Assembly: GCA_911728435.2 (NCBI GenBank)
Contig: OU452200.1
Location: 37,649,715 to 37,713,714, forward strand
DNA: 64,000 nt
Reading direction: 5' to 3'
From: Apoderus coryli
Taxonomy: Eukaryota; Arthropoda; Insecta; Coleoptera; Attelabidae
Part shown: positions 45,362 through 55,939 of the stretch, in pieces
How the letters are laid out: every line of letters starts with the position of its first letter
Position numbering within the stretch: position 1 is the stretch's first letter
Made by a program: the position numbers and the translations under genes
The notes under the pieces: model-generated
What the model saw: the letters and a program-made list of their open reading frames with translations, nothing else
What the model was told of the DNA's origin: nothing
The model's database searches: none

Positions 45362-45400
45362 CACTAACGTTTCGATCTATATTAGATCATCCTCAGAGTG
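45362..45400 (-). ncRNA. Hammerhead-like module, left arm of palindrome
   Basis: Inverted twin of the module at 45581-45619, same core and stems. Confidence 0.55.
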
Positions 45401-45580
45401 CTGCAAAATACAAACGCATACATTTAAAATATTATCAAAAAACAATCAATTGAAAATTATATAAAAGAAAAAAAAAACAAAAAAAACATTTTAATGTGTT
45501 TTGTTTTTTTTTTCTTTTATATAATTTTCAATTGATTGTTTTTTGATATTATTTTAAATGTATGCGTTTGTATTTTGCAG

Positions 45581-45619
45581 CACTCTGAGGATGATCTAAT
45601 ATAGATCGAAACGTTAGTG
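45581..45619 (+). ncRNA. Hammerhead-like module, right arm of palindrome
   Basis: CACT (45581-45584), CTGAGGA (45585-45591), T, stem II GATCT/AGATC, GAAAC (45608-45612), GTT, AGTG (45616-45619). Stem I AGTG/CACT has four pairs and stem II five. One of the best-formed modules in the window. Confidence 0.6.
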
Positions 45620-45680
45620 ATATTTAAAACTGAGTTTTATTGTTTACGACCTACAACCCAAATAAAGAAAACTTACTTAA

Positions 45681-46992
45681 AAATTTTAATTTGTTTTTGG
45701 ACTTCGTAGATTTTTCAGTTAATAATTATTTTCTAGTTTTTGTTTTAAAGTACACCAGTATAAAGACGAAGTCCATTTCTTTTTCATTCTGAAATAGTGA
45801 ATTTTTCTAAAGTTCAAGTTCAGCAAGTTCTTTGTTCTTCTTTTAATTGAAGGCCTTTTTGTTTCCAATCAATTTTTATAAAGATTAAGTTGTTCCTTTT
45901 AGTAATTGAAATAAATTCACTTTTCAATTGTAATTAAAGTTTCGTATAGGAATTAATATAATTCTTCGTAATTATATTAATTTTCCTATTTTAAGTAACA
46001 ATTTGAATAGCATATTGGGATTCATTTGGATTGCTAATTCAAAATTGTTACAATGCCTCCACGGTAACTGGATTTTTGTGAATTATATTATATTTGATTG
46101 ATTTCTTCATTTTAAATATTTTATGAACATAATAATGGAAGCCAAATACAAAAAGAAGTTTTATAAATATTGTATAGTTCTGCAATATAAAAACACTGTG
46201 ACCAACCCTAATAAAAATTTACACTGCGATGTGAAATACGAGTTCAAAAAACGAACAGGCAACAGTGTGGGATTTTATTATTAAACATATACAAAGTTCT
46301 GCAGGATACAAACATTTTGTTGATTATTTTCTTGTTATGCCATTTCTATGTTTGTTTATTTTACTGAGGTAGTTTCACCATAAAATTCAGTAGCGTCCAT
46401 GTTAAGCCTGTTGCCCTCCCAATTTCAATACATAGAAGAATTGGTTTTTAAGTGTATATGCAATATACAAACCTATTCATTCTCTTTTTATAACACTTTA
46501 TTTCCTGTCTTAAAAGATCCATGTAAATGGCACAATAGGACACTTTGATGGATGTTGATCCCTCACACGTGACTTACAGCTCTCCCAAAGGATCTCACTC
46601 TGCACGCCTGCTTTGCCATGTTTATCATTATACGCGGCAAAAGGAGGCGATGGTAGAGAGAGATAGTGGTGTCACTTAGTTAATACGTTTTCGCTAATGG
46701 CATGGCATATGTCTTCGCGCCTTTATGCATTTTAAATGTTGCTATAATATGTCGCCAGTGTCAGATGGTTTAATATTATGTGTAAGCATTATACATCTTT
46801 GTCTATGTCGGCAGAACAGTGACAAATGAAAACAGCGTCACCAGCTACCACATCGACCTAGTTTAGGAAATGGGCGACAATTTGTAACTCGTTGAATAAG
46901 TAATCGTTAATCAACGGATGAGTTATGACCACGATATTCATACTTTATTTATTACTAAGCGCTTTAGCAGGGCCGATATAAAAGTTATATTA
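45681..46992. other. No recognisable gene
   Basis: AT-rich; a segment at 46344-46390 is shared inverted with 41289-41322. No ORF with a motif. Confidence 0.45.
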
Positions 46993-47125
46993 GGTCATTC
47001 AATAAGTTTGTAGGATGGCGTTAGTAGAATTTTTTCCATATGATTTTTATTTAATATTAACCTACAGACGATACGTGTATAAATTTGATAGCAATCTGAC
47101 TATTGATTCGTGAGTTACAGCATTT
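46993..47125 (+). mobile_element. mariner left-end fragment (mellifera-like)
   Basis: TTAGGTCATTCAATAAGT start and about 130 bp shared with 7017-7100 (GATGGCGTTA, TTTTTCCATATGA). It is cut where the direct repeat at 47125 begins. A right end of the same type is at 50092. Confidence 0.55.
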
Positions 47126-47215
47126 TGGGTAGTGTCCCTTAATTTATTACGATTATTATAAAGGCAAACCAGAAATGAAATAAATACTGCATGATAATTT
47201 ACAAATTTTTCTTAA
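47125..47215 (+). repeat. Direct repeat flanking a LINE, left copy
   Basis: CCTTAATTTATTACGATTATTATAA through CAAATTTTTCTTAAT is repeated at 48827-48917, where 10 bp more (GCACAATCTA) are present. The LINE fragment starts right after. Confidence 0.75.
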
Positions 47216-48520
47216 TATTGTTTGATTCTAAATTTTCTTTTAATGACCATATTCGTTCAAATGTAGGCGATGCTCCAAGAATCTATGGCTTTGTTGTTAG
47301 ATGCTCCAAACCCTTTGCTGACTTAAATATTTTGAGGATTTTATACTATGCCTATGTTCACTCGAAATTGGAATATCGTTCAGTTGCATGGTGTCCCTAC
47401 TATATATCTTATAAATTACTTATTGAGAGAGTCCAACGAAGATTTTTGAAGTTTTTGTGTTTTCGGGAGGATGGAACTTATCCTGATCAAGATGTAAATT
47501 ATTCGTTGTTGACCACTCGTTTTAACGTTTCCAGTTTGGATTTGCGACGGGGCATACCACTAATTGTATTTTTATTCAAATTATTAAATATCAAAATCTG
47601 TTGTAGTAGTCTCCTTGAGCGGGTTAGTTTTTGGGTGCCACGTGAAAAGGCCAAAAATAACTTGCTTTTTTATAACATTAGAGCTTTGGCGACCATTATT
47701 CTTGCGCCACACTGTATATATTGTATTTTATTCTGTAGATACTGTGGCAACCTTTTTATTGTGCCACACTGTATATATGTATTTTTAAATTTAGTTATTT
47801 CTTTGTAAAAATTTAGTATAGAATATTTCTACTTTCTTTTTAATGTTTTTCATTTTCGGGAACAAAAGAAATCCCTAGTCCGTACCTAGAAAAAGCAGTG
47901 GTTATTGTTAAAGCCACGTACCGACCAGATGTGGTACTCTCTTCACAGAAATGCTTTTTCTATAATTTTACCCCAGTCAGTCTTCAACATCAAAACCGTC
48001 AACATCTTTCTCGTGCCAAAACTCTCTCTCCAGATTTTAACAACCTAACTCTCAAACACACTCTTTTTCCGTTTAATAAATATTCAGTTTTGTACATACC
48101 GTTAAACAGTGTTTTAATTATTACAACCATACTACCCAAATTACCAAAGAGCTAGAACTAATGTTCAATGTAGATCTCCTGTATTTAATATGTGTGATGT
48201 ATTTAACCACATATCTAGTTTTTCTGATATCAATCATGATTCACTTGGTAGTATTGTTTCGGCTGCTGTACCAATCTTGAGAAGGCATGCATTGTGAGTG
48301 TGAATTTGATTTAATTGATTATTATTATTATTTTTAAGCATAAAAGTGTAAGTTTTTATTTACCTTTATTAAGGCGCTATTATATTCAGTTGGCTATGTA
48401 TTTCTCAATAATTTGTGACGCAAATGTTTGATTATGTATGTGTATGCACATTATGATTTATTTAAGATATTGTTGCTCTGTAAATGGTAATACTGTTGAG
48501 CAATAAAACATTATTATTAT
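47216..48520 (+). pseudogene. 5'-truncated LINE (jockey/CR1-like) ORF2 end and 3' UTR
   Basis: The frame from 47216 reads LFDSKFSFNDHI, ILYYAYVHSKLEYRSVAWCPYY and ERVQRRFLKFLCF, standard for the C-terminal region of jockey-like ORF2. After DLRRG...VFLFKLLN the expected tail is interrupted near 47690; the end (RTNVQCRSPVFNMCDVFNH) resumes in another frame at about 48155 and ends at RRHAL (48296). Between these is about 460 bp of inserted or rearranged DNA. The 3' UTR ends in AATAAAA and an ATTATTATTATTG tail at 48503-48523. Confidence 0.7.
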
Positions 48521-48523
48521 TGT

Positions 48524-48826
48524 GAGTTCTCAGCTTTATCTACTGGTTTTTTCCTTATCCACCCGGGAAACTATCCGGTTTCCAACGGGTGGTTGGTTTT
48601 ACGATAATATTTTGCGCACTATATGAGAGATTCCTAGAATTGCTGTTTTTTTGAAGTTCTAAAATGGAGTGTTTACCTGGTATTTCGTCTAAGAATTTTT
48701 ATTATTATTAATGCCTAAATTTGCGTGAGCCTGTAATTGAAACCCCCTCGCGAAATTTGCATGGTTATGGAGTGTGGGGAAAATGCGCTTCAACTTCTGT
48801 GCATCCACTTTTCTGCCTCTAGTTTC
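48524..48826. other. Spacer after LINE tail
   Basis: Includes an inverted pair ATCCACCCGGGAAAC/GTTTCCAACGGGTGG-like stem at 48557-48592. Otherwise nothing recognised. Confidence 0.4.
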
Positions 48827-48917
48827 CCTTAATTTATTACGATTATTATAAAGAAAAACCAGAAATGAAATAAATGCACAATCTACTGCATGATAATTTA
48901 CAAATTTTTCTTAATGC
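48827..48917 (+). repeat. Direct repeat flanking a LINE, right copy
   Basis: Second copy of 47125-47215, 1.70 kb downstream, with 10 extra bases and one or two substitutions. Confidence 0.75.
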
Positions 48918-49861
48918 GTATTATATAGATACTATAATAATATTATAATCAAAAGAAAACAAGCAAAGGAAAACAAAAGATGAATTGAAAAAAGATCAAA
49001 GATAATGCATGATCAATAGGTCAAAGCGGGAGAACACTAAGTAGCAAATGAAGGGGTATATAGACAGACGTGGATGGGGCATTTTACCCCTCATTTGTTC
49101 TGTCTTTGTCACTCAATTTGCTGTACACCTAAAAACGCTTGAAGAGGCAATGCCGGACTTACCATCTTTGTTTCACACATTAATGTATTGCTGCAGTAAT
49201 ACCTACTGTGCTAGACAGAATTGTGCAACTCCAATTGTTATTAATGTGTTTAAGTTTAACGTTGATAGAGCTAAATGGAATGTGTACTCATATAATAGAT
49301 ACTTTGAAAATAAAATACATACATGAGTACATGCCTGCGATGAATGAATATGCAATTTATACCAATACAATAGATAATCAACTCAACTCACATAAATTAG
49401 TATACAGAAATTTTTAAATTAAAAAAAAAAACTTTGTAAAACTCATAAAAATGTGTGCAGTTAACTGTTACCTGATCAGTTTCTCTTTAATAAAAAATCG
49501 GAGACTACTATGAATGAATGTGGTAGTAGATAACAATAATTAAAAGTGGCAACTCGCCGTGCATAGGGACGAGAGGCACTGCCTCGCGCTTAAAATTATT
49601 AAATTACGGCCAGTATGGATGTTTTTATTGAAGTTGGCATTCTCTCGTTCTGCGTTCGCCGACGGGCAAGCCGCGGGCAGGGCATTGTTGCCTCTTTGGA
49701 TAGCGAGCATTAAATGGACGCACGACATGACAGTTATTTTCATAATTTAAAACAGATCATTATGTGCGTAGGTATAATAGGTATACAATCTATCAATATG
49801 TGCGCCATTTTTTAACAGTAACAAAAATCTTAATTGGTTAAAAAGTTAGACTCACTTGCCT
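48918..49861. other. No supported gene
   Basis: A 92-codon frame at 49048-49326 starts MKGYIDRRGWGILPL and has several Cys, but no known domain. 49555-49735 is unusually GC-rich for the window (CCGACGGGCAAGCCGCGGGC) and unexplained. Confidence 0.4.
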
Positions 49862-50092
49862 CAGGACTAGCCGCTCCTGTTGAATGCTGAAATCGCAAGG
49901 AAACGGCCACATTTGCAAAAGAAAAAAATGTTATTTCACCAAGACAATGCACCATGTCACAAATCGATGAAAACTATGGCAAAATTGAATGACTTGGGCT
50001 TCGAATTGCTTACCCACTTGTTGAATAATATATTCGAGTTTCGAGAATTTTGTTTTTTCTTAGTTATGCTAAGGACTTATTGAATGACCATT
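49862..50092 (+). pseudogene. mariner transposase C-terminal fragment and right end (mellifera-like)
   Basis: Encodes LNAEIARKRPHLQKKKMLFHQDNAPCHKS with the second catalytic Asp (HQDNAP) and MAKLNDLGFELL, then decays where PPYSPDLAPSD is expected, and ends at TTATTGAATGACC, the inverse of the left ends at 7017 and 46993. Upstream two thirds of the gene are missing. Confidence 0.65.
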
Positions 50093-50687
50093 AAACTGAG
50101 GCTTGAATATGACAAATATCTTTCCTCTAATTTAATTGAAATTTAAATACGTCCGAGGAACTCACTTGCCTCAAACAATGGTAGCGATTAAAATATGTTA
50201 ATACTTCATTTACATAAAAGCGGAAAAAATACGGAACTTAAACATCTGTGAAAATGACTGAAAAAAGTTATTTCACCGAGTACACACATAAGCGAAAAGA
50301 GGAAGAAAGAAAAATCAGAGGGTGGAAAATTATGAAGTAATAAAGAGCTTGACAGCTAATCCGGAATTTATTATAAAAAGCTCAAGCGGCGCTCTTAATT
50401 GAAAAACGCCTTTAAAATTATTTTCCCATAAGCGAAAATCCGATTATGTTATAGCCCAGTGGGTTTTCCTGATGTACGAGCTCTCGTTTTCTTTAAAACA
50501 AAACACATACAAAAAGAAAAAAACCGGAAATTGACAAAAGCTTTATACCGACGTGGTGGTGCTGTGAGAGGTCTGGTTTAGACATGTGTTATAATATTCT
50601 ATTATAAAATATAATGTTTTAAGAAGTTTGTCCGGCGGCGAATTTAACAGTTTCTGCAAGAGGCCGAAGCTTTGATAACATTTTATA
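50093..50687. other. No recognisable feature
   Basis: A-rich spacer without ORF or repeat copy. Confidence 0.45.
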
Positions 50688-52774
50688 CAGGGTGGTCCAA
50701 CGAAAAGTTTGCACCTAGCTTTTCTCTTTTTTTTGTAGTCGAATGCGAAAATGCTCGGACACGTCGATTTTGCTTTTGAGGGGGACACATTTTAAACATA
50801 TTTTTCGATCTGCGCCTTTAACCCCCTAGCGGGGGTGAGTAACAACCCTAAAATTTTAAATGGAAAGAGGGGTCTAATGACATATCATTTGAAAGGACAC
50901 AAAATTGTCTTTCTAATGATACCCTATTTGTCGAATTTTACTAAAACAGTTAATACGAAAACGACTTTAAAGACATTAAGCCGATAATTTTGGTATTAAT
51001 GAGAAATACAAATAAGTTTTAATTATTGCGAGTGAAAACACCTGCAATCGTTAGTACATTCCAATGTTTGTTAGTTTTAACATTGCTTTGTAAAAAAAGT
51101 AAACAAGCTGTTAAATTGATTTATTAAAACGTTACATTAACAAATGTTGAAAATGTGACCCATTTGATTCCATACAATAATACAGATTTTGTTCAAATCT
51201 ATTTCTAACATTTTGTAGCATATCAGGTGTTATGTTTCTGCACTCTTCTGTAATGCGTTGGCGAAGATCTTCTATGGACTCGGGCTTCGTGGCAAAACAT
51301 TTATTTTTTAAGTGCCCCCAAAGAAAAAAGTCTAAAGGCGATAAATCCGGTGACCTGGCAGGCCATTCAATTGGGCCCCTCCTTCCAATCCACCGTCCAG
51401 GGAACCGGTCATCTAAGAACTGTCTTACAGGAGCCACATAGTGCGGAGGTGCTCCATCTTGCTGGAAATAAAGCCGATCAGCAGTATGATTTTGGTCATC
51501 TTCTATTATTTGTGTTATTAAAGGATCAATTGTGTCTTCAAGCATGTTTAGGTACACTTCACCAGTTAAATTTCCAGGAATAAAAAGTGGTCCTATAATA
51601 TGATTTCCTAATATGCCACACCAGACGTTTATTTTTTGAGGATACTGGGTATGAACCTCACGGAATAAATGTGGGTTACTGTCATCCCAGTAACGGCAAT
51701 TGTGCCTATTTACAGCTCCATTCAAATAAAATGTGCATTCGTCGGAAAAACAAATGTTAAATAATAATTGCGGATCTTCAATTAAACGCTGGCTCATTGC
51801 TTCACAAAATTGCAGCCTTCTATCAGGATCATCCTCATTTAGTTCCTGTACTAATTTGATTTTGTACGGATGAAATTTGTACGCTTTTAAAATTCGTATT
51901 ATGGACGAACGGGAGACACCTGAGGCTTCAGCTAGTTGACGGGTACTTTGACTATGATCCATTTCAACATGCCCTAAAACAGCGACTTCCACAGCTTCAT
52001 TTCTGATCGGTTTCTGCGGCTGGTGTTTTACATTACAGACAGATCCGGTATCTACAAACTTTTTAACTAACTTGCCAACGTACACATCATTCACATTTTT
52101 ATCGGGATGTCTCTCATTAAATAAGCGAGCCGTAAGTCTAGCACTACTATTATTTTGAAAATAAAGTTTAACAATTTCAACTCGTTCTAGAATGGAATAA
52201 ATCATTTTGTACGGTAAAAGTAAAATAACTTGAGAAGCAACCAAACTGAATCAATGAAAAGACTAAAATAAACGGTGTAAATTCTTTTCCTACACGTATC
52301 TGCAGTTTTTATTTCAACAAAAAACGCAAACGATTAGTGAGGAATTTAGTTCTGATAAATAAGATAGTGTTTTTGAAATCCCGTTTTTCTTCAAAGTAAA
52401 TAATTTAGAAATGATTGTAGTTGTTTTCAGTCGTAATAATTAAAACTTATTTGTATTTCTCATTAATACCAAAATTATCGGTTTAATGTCTTTAAAGTCG
52501 TTTTCGTATTAACTGTTTTAGTAAAATTCGACAAATAGGGTATCATTAGAAAGACAATTTTGTGTCCTTTCAAATGATATGTCATTAGACCCCTCTTTCC
52601 ATTTAAAATTTTAGGGTTGTTACTCACCCCCGCTAGGGGGTTAAAGGCGCAGATCGAAAAATATGTTTAAAATGTGTCCCCCTCAAAAGCAAAATCGACG
52701 TGTCCGAGCATTTTCGCATTCGACTACAAAAAAAAGAGAAAAGCTAGGTGCAAACTTTTCGTTGGACCACCCTG
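50688..52774 (-). mobile_element. Apparently intact DD41D Tc1/mariner element with long TIRs
   Basis: 2087 bp, CAGGGTGGTCCAACGAAAAG at both ends, TA on both sides. Inverted arms of about 350 bp (50688-51050 and 52425-52774) differ at only a few positions. A single transposase ORF lies between. The low arm divergence and open ORF suggest recent activity. Confidence 0.9.
51132..52244 (-). CDS. DD41D transposase, intact ORF
   Basis: 370 codons from the first Met; the second Met (MIYSILERVEIV, start at 52205, 357 codons) fits the family N-terminus better and is the likelier start. Helix-turn-helix N-terminal half with RHPDKNVNDVYVGKLVKKFV and QSTRQLAEASGVSRSSIIRIL; first Asp in CFSDECTFYLNGAVNRHN, second in YFQQDGAPPHY, third in SPDLSPLDFFLWGHLK. 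I count 41 residues between the second and third. The C-terminus ends NLYYCMESNGSHFQHLLM, as in related elements. It would bind the long TIRs, cut at TA and reinsert. No stop or frameshift is visible. The closest relatives in this window are the broken copies at 24605 and 32757. Confidence 0.9.
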   Translation of the reverse strand: MVASQVILLLPYKMIYSILERVEIVKLYFQNNSSARLTARLFNERHPDKNVNDVYVGKLVKKFVDTGSVCNVKHQPQKPIRNEAVEVAVLGHVEMDHSQSTRQLAEASGVSRSSIIRILKAYKFHPYKIKLVQELNEDDPDRRLQFCEAMSQRLIEDPQLLFNICFSDECTFYLNGAVNRHNCRYWDDSNPHLFREVHTQYPQKINVWCGILGNHIIGPLFIPGNLTGEVYLNMLEDTIDPLITQIIEDDQNHTADRLYFQQDGAPPHYVAPVRQFLDDRFPGRWIGRRGPIEWPARSPDLSPLDFFLWGHLKNKCFATKPESIEDLRQRITEECRNITPDMLQNVRNRFEQNLYYCMESNGSHFQHLLM

Positions 52775-52779
52775 TATAA

Positions 52780-54535
52780 TTTGCATTGCTAAAACTTCAT
52801 GAAATTTGCTCAATGCTTGTGTGAATTTACGAATTCTTTAGTTATTACAGGTTAAGTGAATTCGCTGTTTTAAAAATGTTGTATAAATATAATCTGCCTT
52901 CCTAAAACTTCATGAAATTTGCTCAATGCTTGTGTTTATTTAAGAATTCTTTAGTTATTACACGTTTTGTGTATTCGCTGTTTTAAAAATGTTGTCTAAA
53001 TATAATTTGCCTTGCTAGAACTTCAAGAAAATTGCTCAATACTTGTGTGGATTAAAGAATTCTTTAGTTATTACACGTTTTGTGAATTTGCTGTTTTAAA
53101 AACGTTGTCTAAATATAATTTGCGTTGCTTAGACTTCATGAAATTTGCTCAATGTTTGTGTGGATTTAAGAATTCTTTAGTTATTATACGTTTTGTAAAT
53201 TCGCGGTATTAAAAATGTTGTCTAAGTATAACTTGCCTCGCTAAAACTTCATGAAATTTTTTTTTGTGAATTCGTTGTCTTAAAAATGTTGTCTAAATAT
53301 AATTTGCTGTCCTAAAACTTCATGAAAGTTGATCAATGCTTATGTGGATCTAAGAATTCTTTAGTTATTACACGTTTTGTGAATTCGCTGTTTTAAAAAT
53401 GTTGTCTAAAAATAATTTGCTTTCCTAAAACTTCATGAAAGTTGATCAATGCTTATGTGGATCTAAGAATTCTTTAGTTATTACACGTTTTGTGAATTCG
53501 CGGTTTTAAAAATGTTGTCTAAAAATAATTTGCTTTCCTAAAACTTCATGAAAGTTGATCAATGCTTATGTGGATCTAAGAATTCTTTAGTTATTACACG
53601 TTTTGTGAATTCGCTGTTTTAAAAATGTTGTCTAAAAATAATTTGCTTTCCTAAAACTTCATGAAAGTTGATCAATGCTTATGTTGATCTAAGAATTCTT
53701 TAGTTATTACACGTTTTGTGAATTCGCTGTTTTAAAAATGTTGTCTAAAAATAATTTGCTTTCCTAAAACTTCATGAAATTTGATCAATGCTTGTGTGAA
53801 TTTCAGAATTCTTTAGTTATTACTAGTTAAGCGAATTCCCTGTTTTAAAAATGTTGTCTGAATAGAATTTGCCTTGCTAAAACTTCATGAAATTTGCTCA
53901 ATGCTTGTGTGGATTTAAGAATTCTTTAGTTATTTCACGGTTTGTGAATTCGCTGTTTTAAAAATGTTGTCTAAAAATAATTTGCTTTCCTAAAACTTCA
54001 TGAAAGTTGATCAATGCTTATGTGGATCTAAGAATTCTTTAGTTATTACACGTTTTGGGAATTCGCTGTTTTAAAAATGTTGTCTAAAAATAATTTGCTT
54101 TCCTAAAACTTCATGAAATTTGATCAATGCTTGTGTGAATTTCAGAATTCTTTAGTTATTGCTGGTTAAGCGAATTCCCTGTTTTAAAAATGTTGTCTGA
54201 ATAGAATTTGCCTTGCTAAAACTTCATGAAATTTGCTCAATGCTTGTGTGGATTTAAGAATTCTTTAGTTATTTCACGGTTTGTGAATTCGTTGTTTTAA
54301 AAATGTTGTCTAAAAATAATTTGCTTTCCTAAAACTTCATGAAATTTGCTCAATGCTTATGTGGATTAAAGAACGCTTTAGTTATTATACGTTTTGTGAG
54401 TTCGCTGTTTTAAAAAGGTTGTCTAAATATAATTTGCCTTGCTAGAACTTCATGAAATTTGCTCAATGCTTGTGTGGATTTAAGAATTTTTTAGATATTA
54501 CACGTTTTATGAATTCGTTGTTTTAAAAATGTTGT
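52780..54535. repeat. 113-bp satellite array, about 15.5 copies
   Basis: The landmark AAAACTTCATGAAATTTG recurs every 113 bp (52791, 52904, 53017 and onward). Each monomer has AAGAATTCTTTAGTTATT and GAATTCGCTGTTTTAAAAATG. Variant classes exist: GTTGATCAATGCTTATGTGG monomers cluster at 53290-53750; GTGAATTTCAGAATTC monomers at 53785 and 54120 start a three-monomer block (about 337 bp) that is repeated. The first copy begins directly at the TA of the DD41D element's right end; the last runs into an LTR-like block. Confidence 0.9.
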
Positions 54536-55178
54536 TGTTGAAAGCAGATTTCCTGCCTCGGCTGAATTCAGTGTTTGGCAGTCAATCTACTATTGTTGGA
54601 ATTCTGTTTATTTTATTTTATTAAAATGTAGACAACTCTCTATTCCCTGTAAATATTGCAGCTGCACGAAAGATTGCTGAGCCCTGAACGCTTTCTTCTT
54701 TGACTGACTGCCGCCGCCGACCGTTTTAGTGGTTAAAATATACCGCCCCGGGCGCTGAAGGTCAGTTGGCATATATAATTGACAGAGAATAGTGCGCACG
54801 GCCGTCTCTTCTTTTGTAAAATCGAAACTCACCGTTTCTAATATTTGAATATTCCAAGTAAATGTGTTCGCCTTGTACTTAACGCATAATATAATTTTTA
54901 GTTTCTTTTAATATAATTATTTCGCGTATTATACATAGTAATTACGCATATAATAAGTTCGTGTGTTTAGTACTATTAATAAAAGTATACTTTCTCGGTA
55001 TATTGCGTACTGTAATTACCATAAACGTTGTTTTTAGTTATAAAGTTGTATTGAACAATTGTTTTGTTTTTTTTTGTTGATTGTGTGTGGTGACTTAGTC
55101 ACAGATTGTATATACTTTGTAAATAAATTAGTAATAAGTAAATAAAACATAACTTCGTTTTATTTACAATCGTTAACA
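54533..55178 (+). mobile_element. LTR-like block
   Basis: TGTTG...TTAACA termini, a TATA box (CATATATAA near 54770) followed by GAATAGTGCGCACGG, then TTTGTAAATAAATTAGT (55113-55130), which also occurs in the solo LTR at 1877, and AATAAAAC near the end. These support an LTR. There is no visible target duplication and no pol gene on either side, and the left boundary within (GTT)n is ambiguous. Confidence 0.4.
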
Positions 55179-55935
55179 AATTGTGGATGTGGAAGATGGA
55201 CAACGCTAAGAATAACCTCTGCATATTATGAACCTTCCTCTATTTCTACAACTATGTCTGCCACTATTACAAGTGTATGATACAAACACTAGCTATAACC
55301 CATGTTGCATGTCATACGGCCACTGTAAAACAAATACAGATTATATCCCTATAATTTAGCATGTATAGTAATTATCGCCCAGTATATATGATCAAATAAA
55401 TATTTATACTTCTACCATACGAGGTACCCCGAAAAATCTAATCTAATACAGTGCAATCCACAATTCCTTCTTTTTGTTCTCCCCATATATCTATACAATT
55501 GCTCGTCTATAATAATAATATCTATCGTGACAGAGCGAGAGAAGAGAAATGGCGGTGTGTCACAAGTTATGAGCTGCCATATCTTTCTCTAACGTCTCTG
55601 ATATGTCGTATATTGCCAGTCATTTGTTTTCTTGTGAAAGCGCAATATCGCACCAGTAAGTGTCTTGATTGTATAATAGTAAAAAAAGACCGAAATCCAA
55701 AGCACTTGCTATTTGTCAAAGCACATGTCTGTATAGTTTTTTATATGAATTACTTGTAAGTTATAAAAAAATACAGTATAGAGGAGAGCTGAATATTGTT
55801 TTTATTATTTTTGATATTTTTTATGACAATTTCACATTTATTAACAACTTTAAGAATTTTCTGCTTTAAACTCTTGGGATGGGACTCACAAACAAATCAT
55901 ATAGTTTAAATAACTAAAAGTAATTTAATATCAAA
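55179..55935. other. No recognisable gene
   Basis: Frames of up to 102 codons (55451-55759) have no motif. Confidence 0.45.
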
Positions 55936-55939
55936 ACCA

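Larger units (their letters stand above)
45301..45680. repeat. 380-bp near-perfect palindrome with two hammerhead-like modules
   Basis: Arms of about 187 nt (45301-45487 and 45494-45680) are inverted copies with only a few differences around the A/T-rich centre. Each arm holds one module pointing outward. The flanks TTTTAATTTGTTTT occur on both sides (about 45257 and 45685), a possible target duplication. The layout is that of two terminal copies of a Penelope-like element joined head to head without coding part. Confidence 0.8.

Noticed and set aside
49048..49326. 92-codon ORF with several Cys
   Set aside because: No family motif, no splice or promoter context, overlapping frames of similar length.
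55451..55759. 102-codon ORF
   Set aside because: Hydrophobic, low-information composition typical of chance frames in AT-rich DNA.
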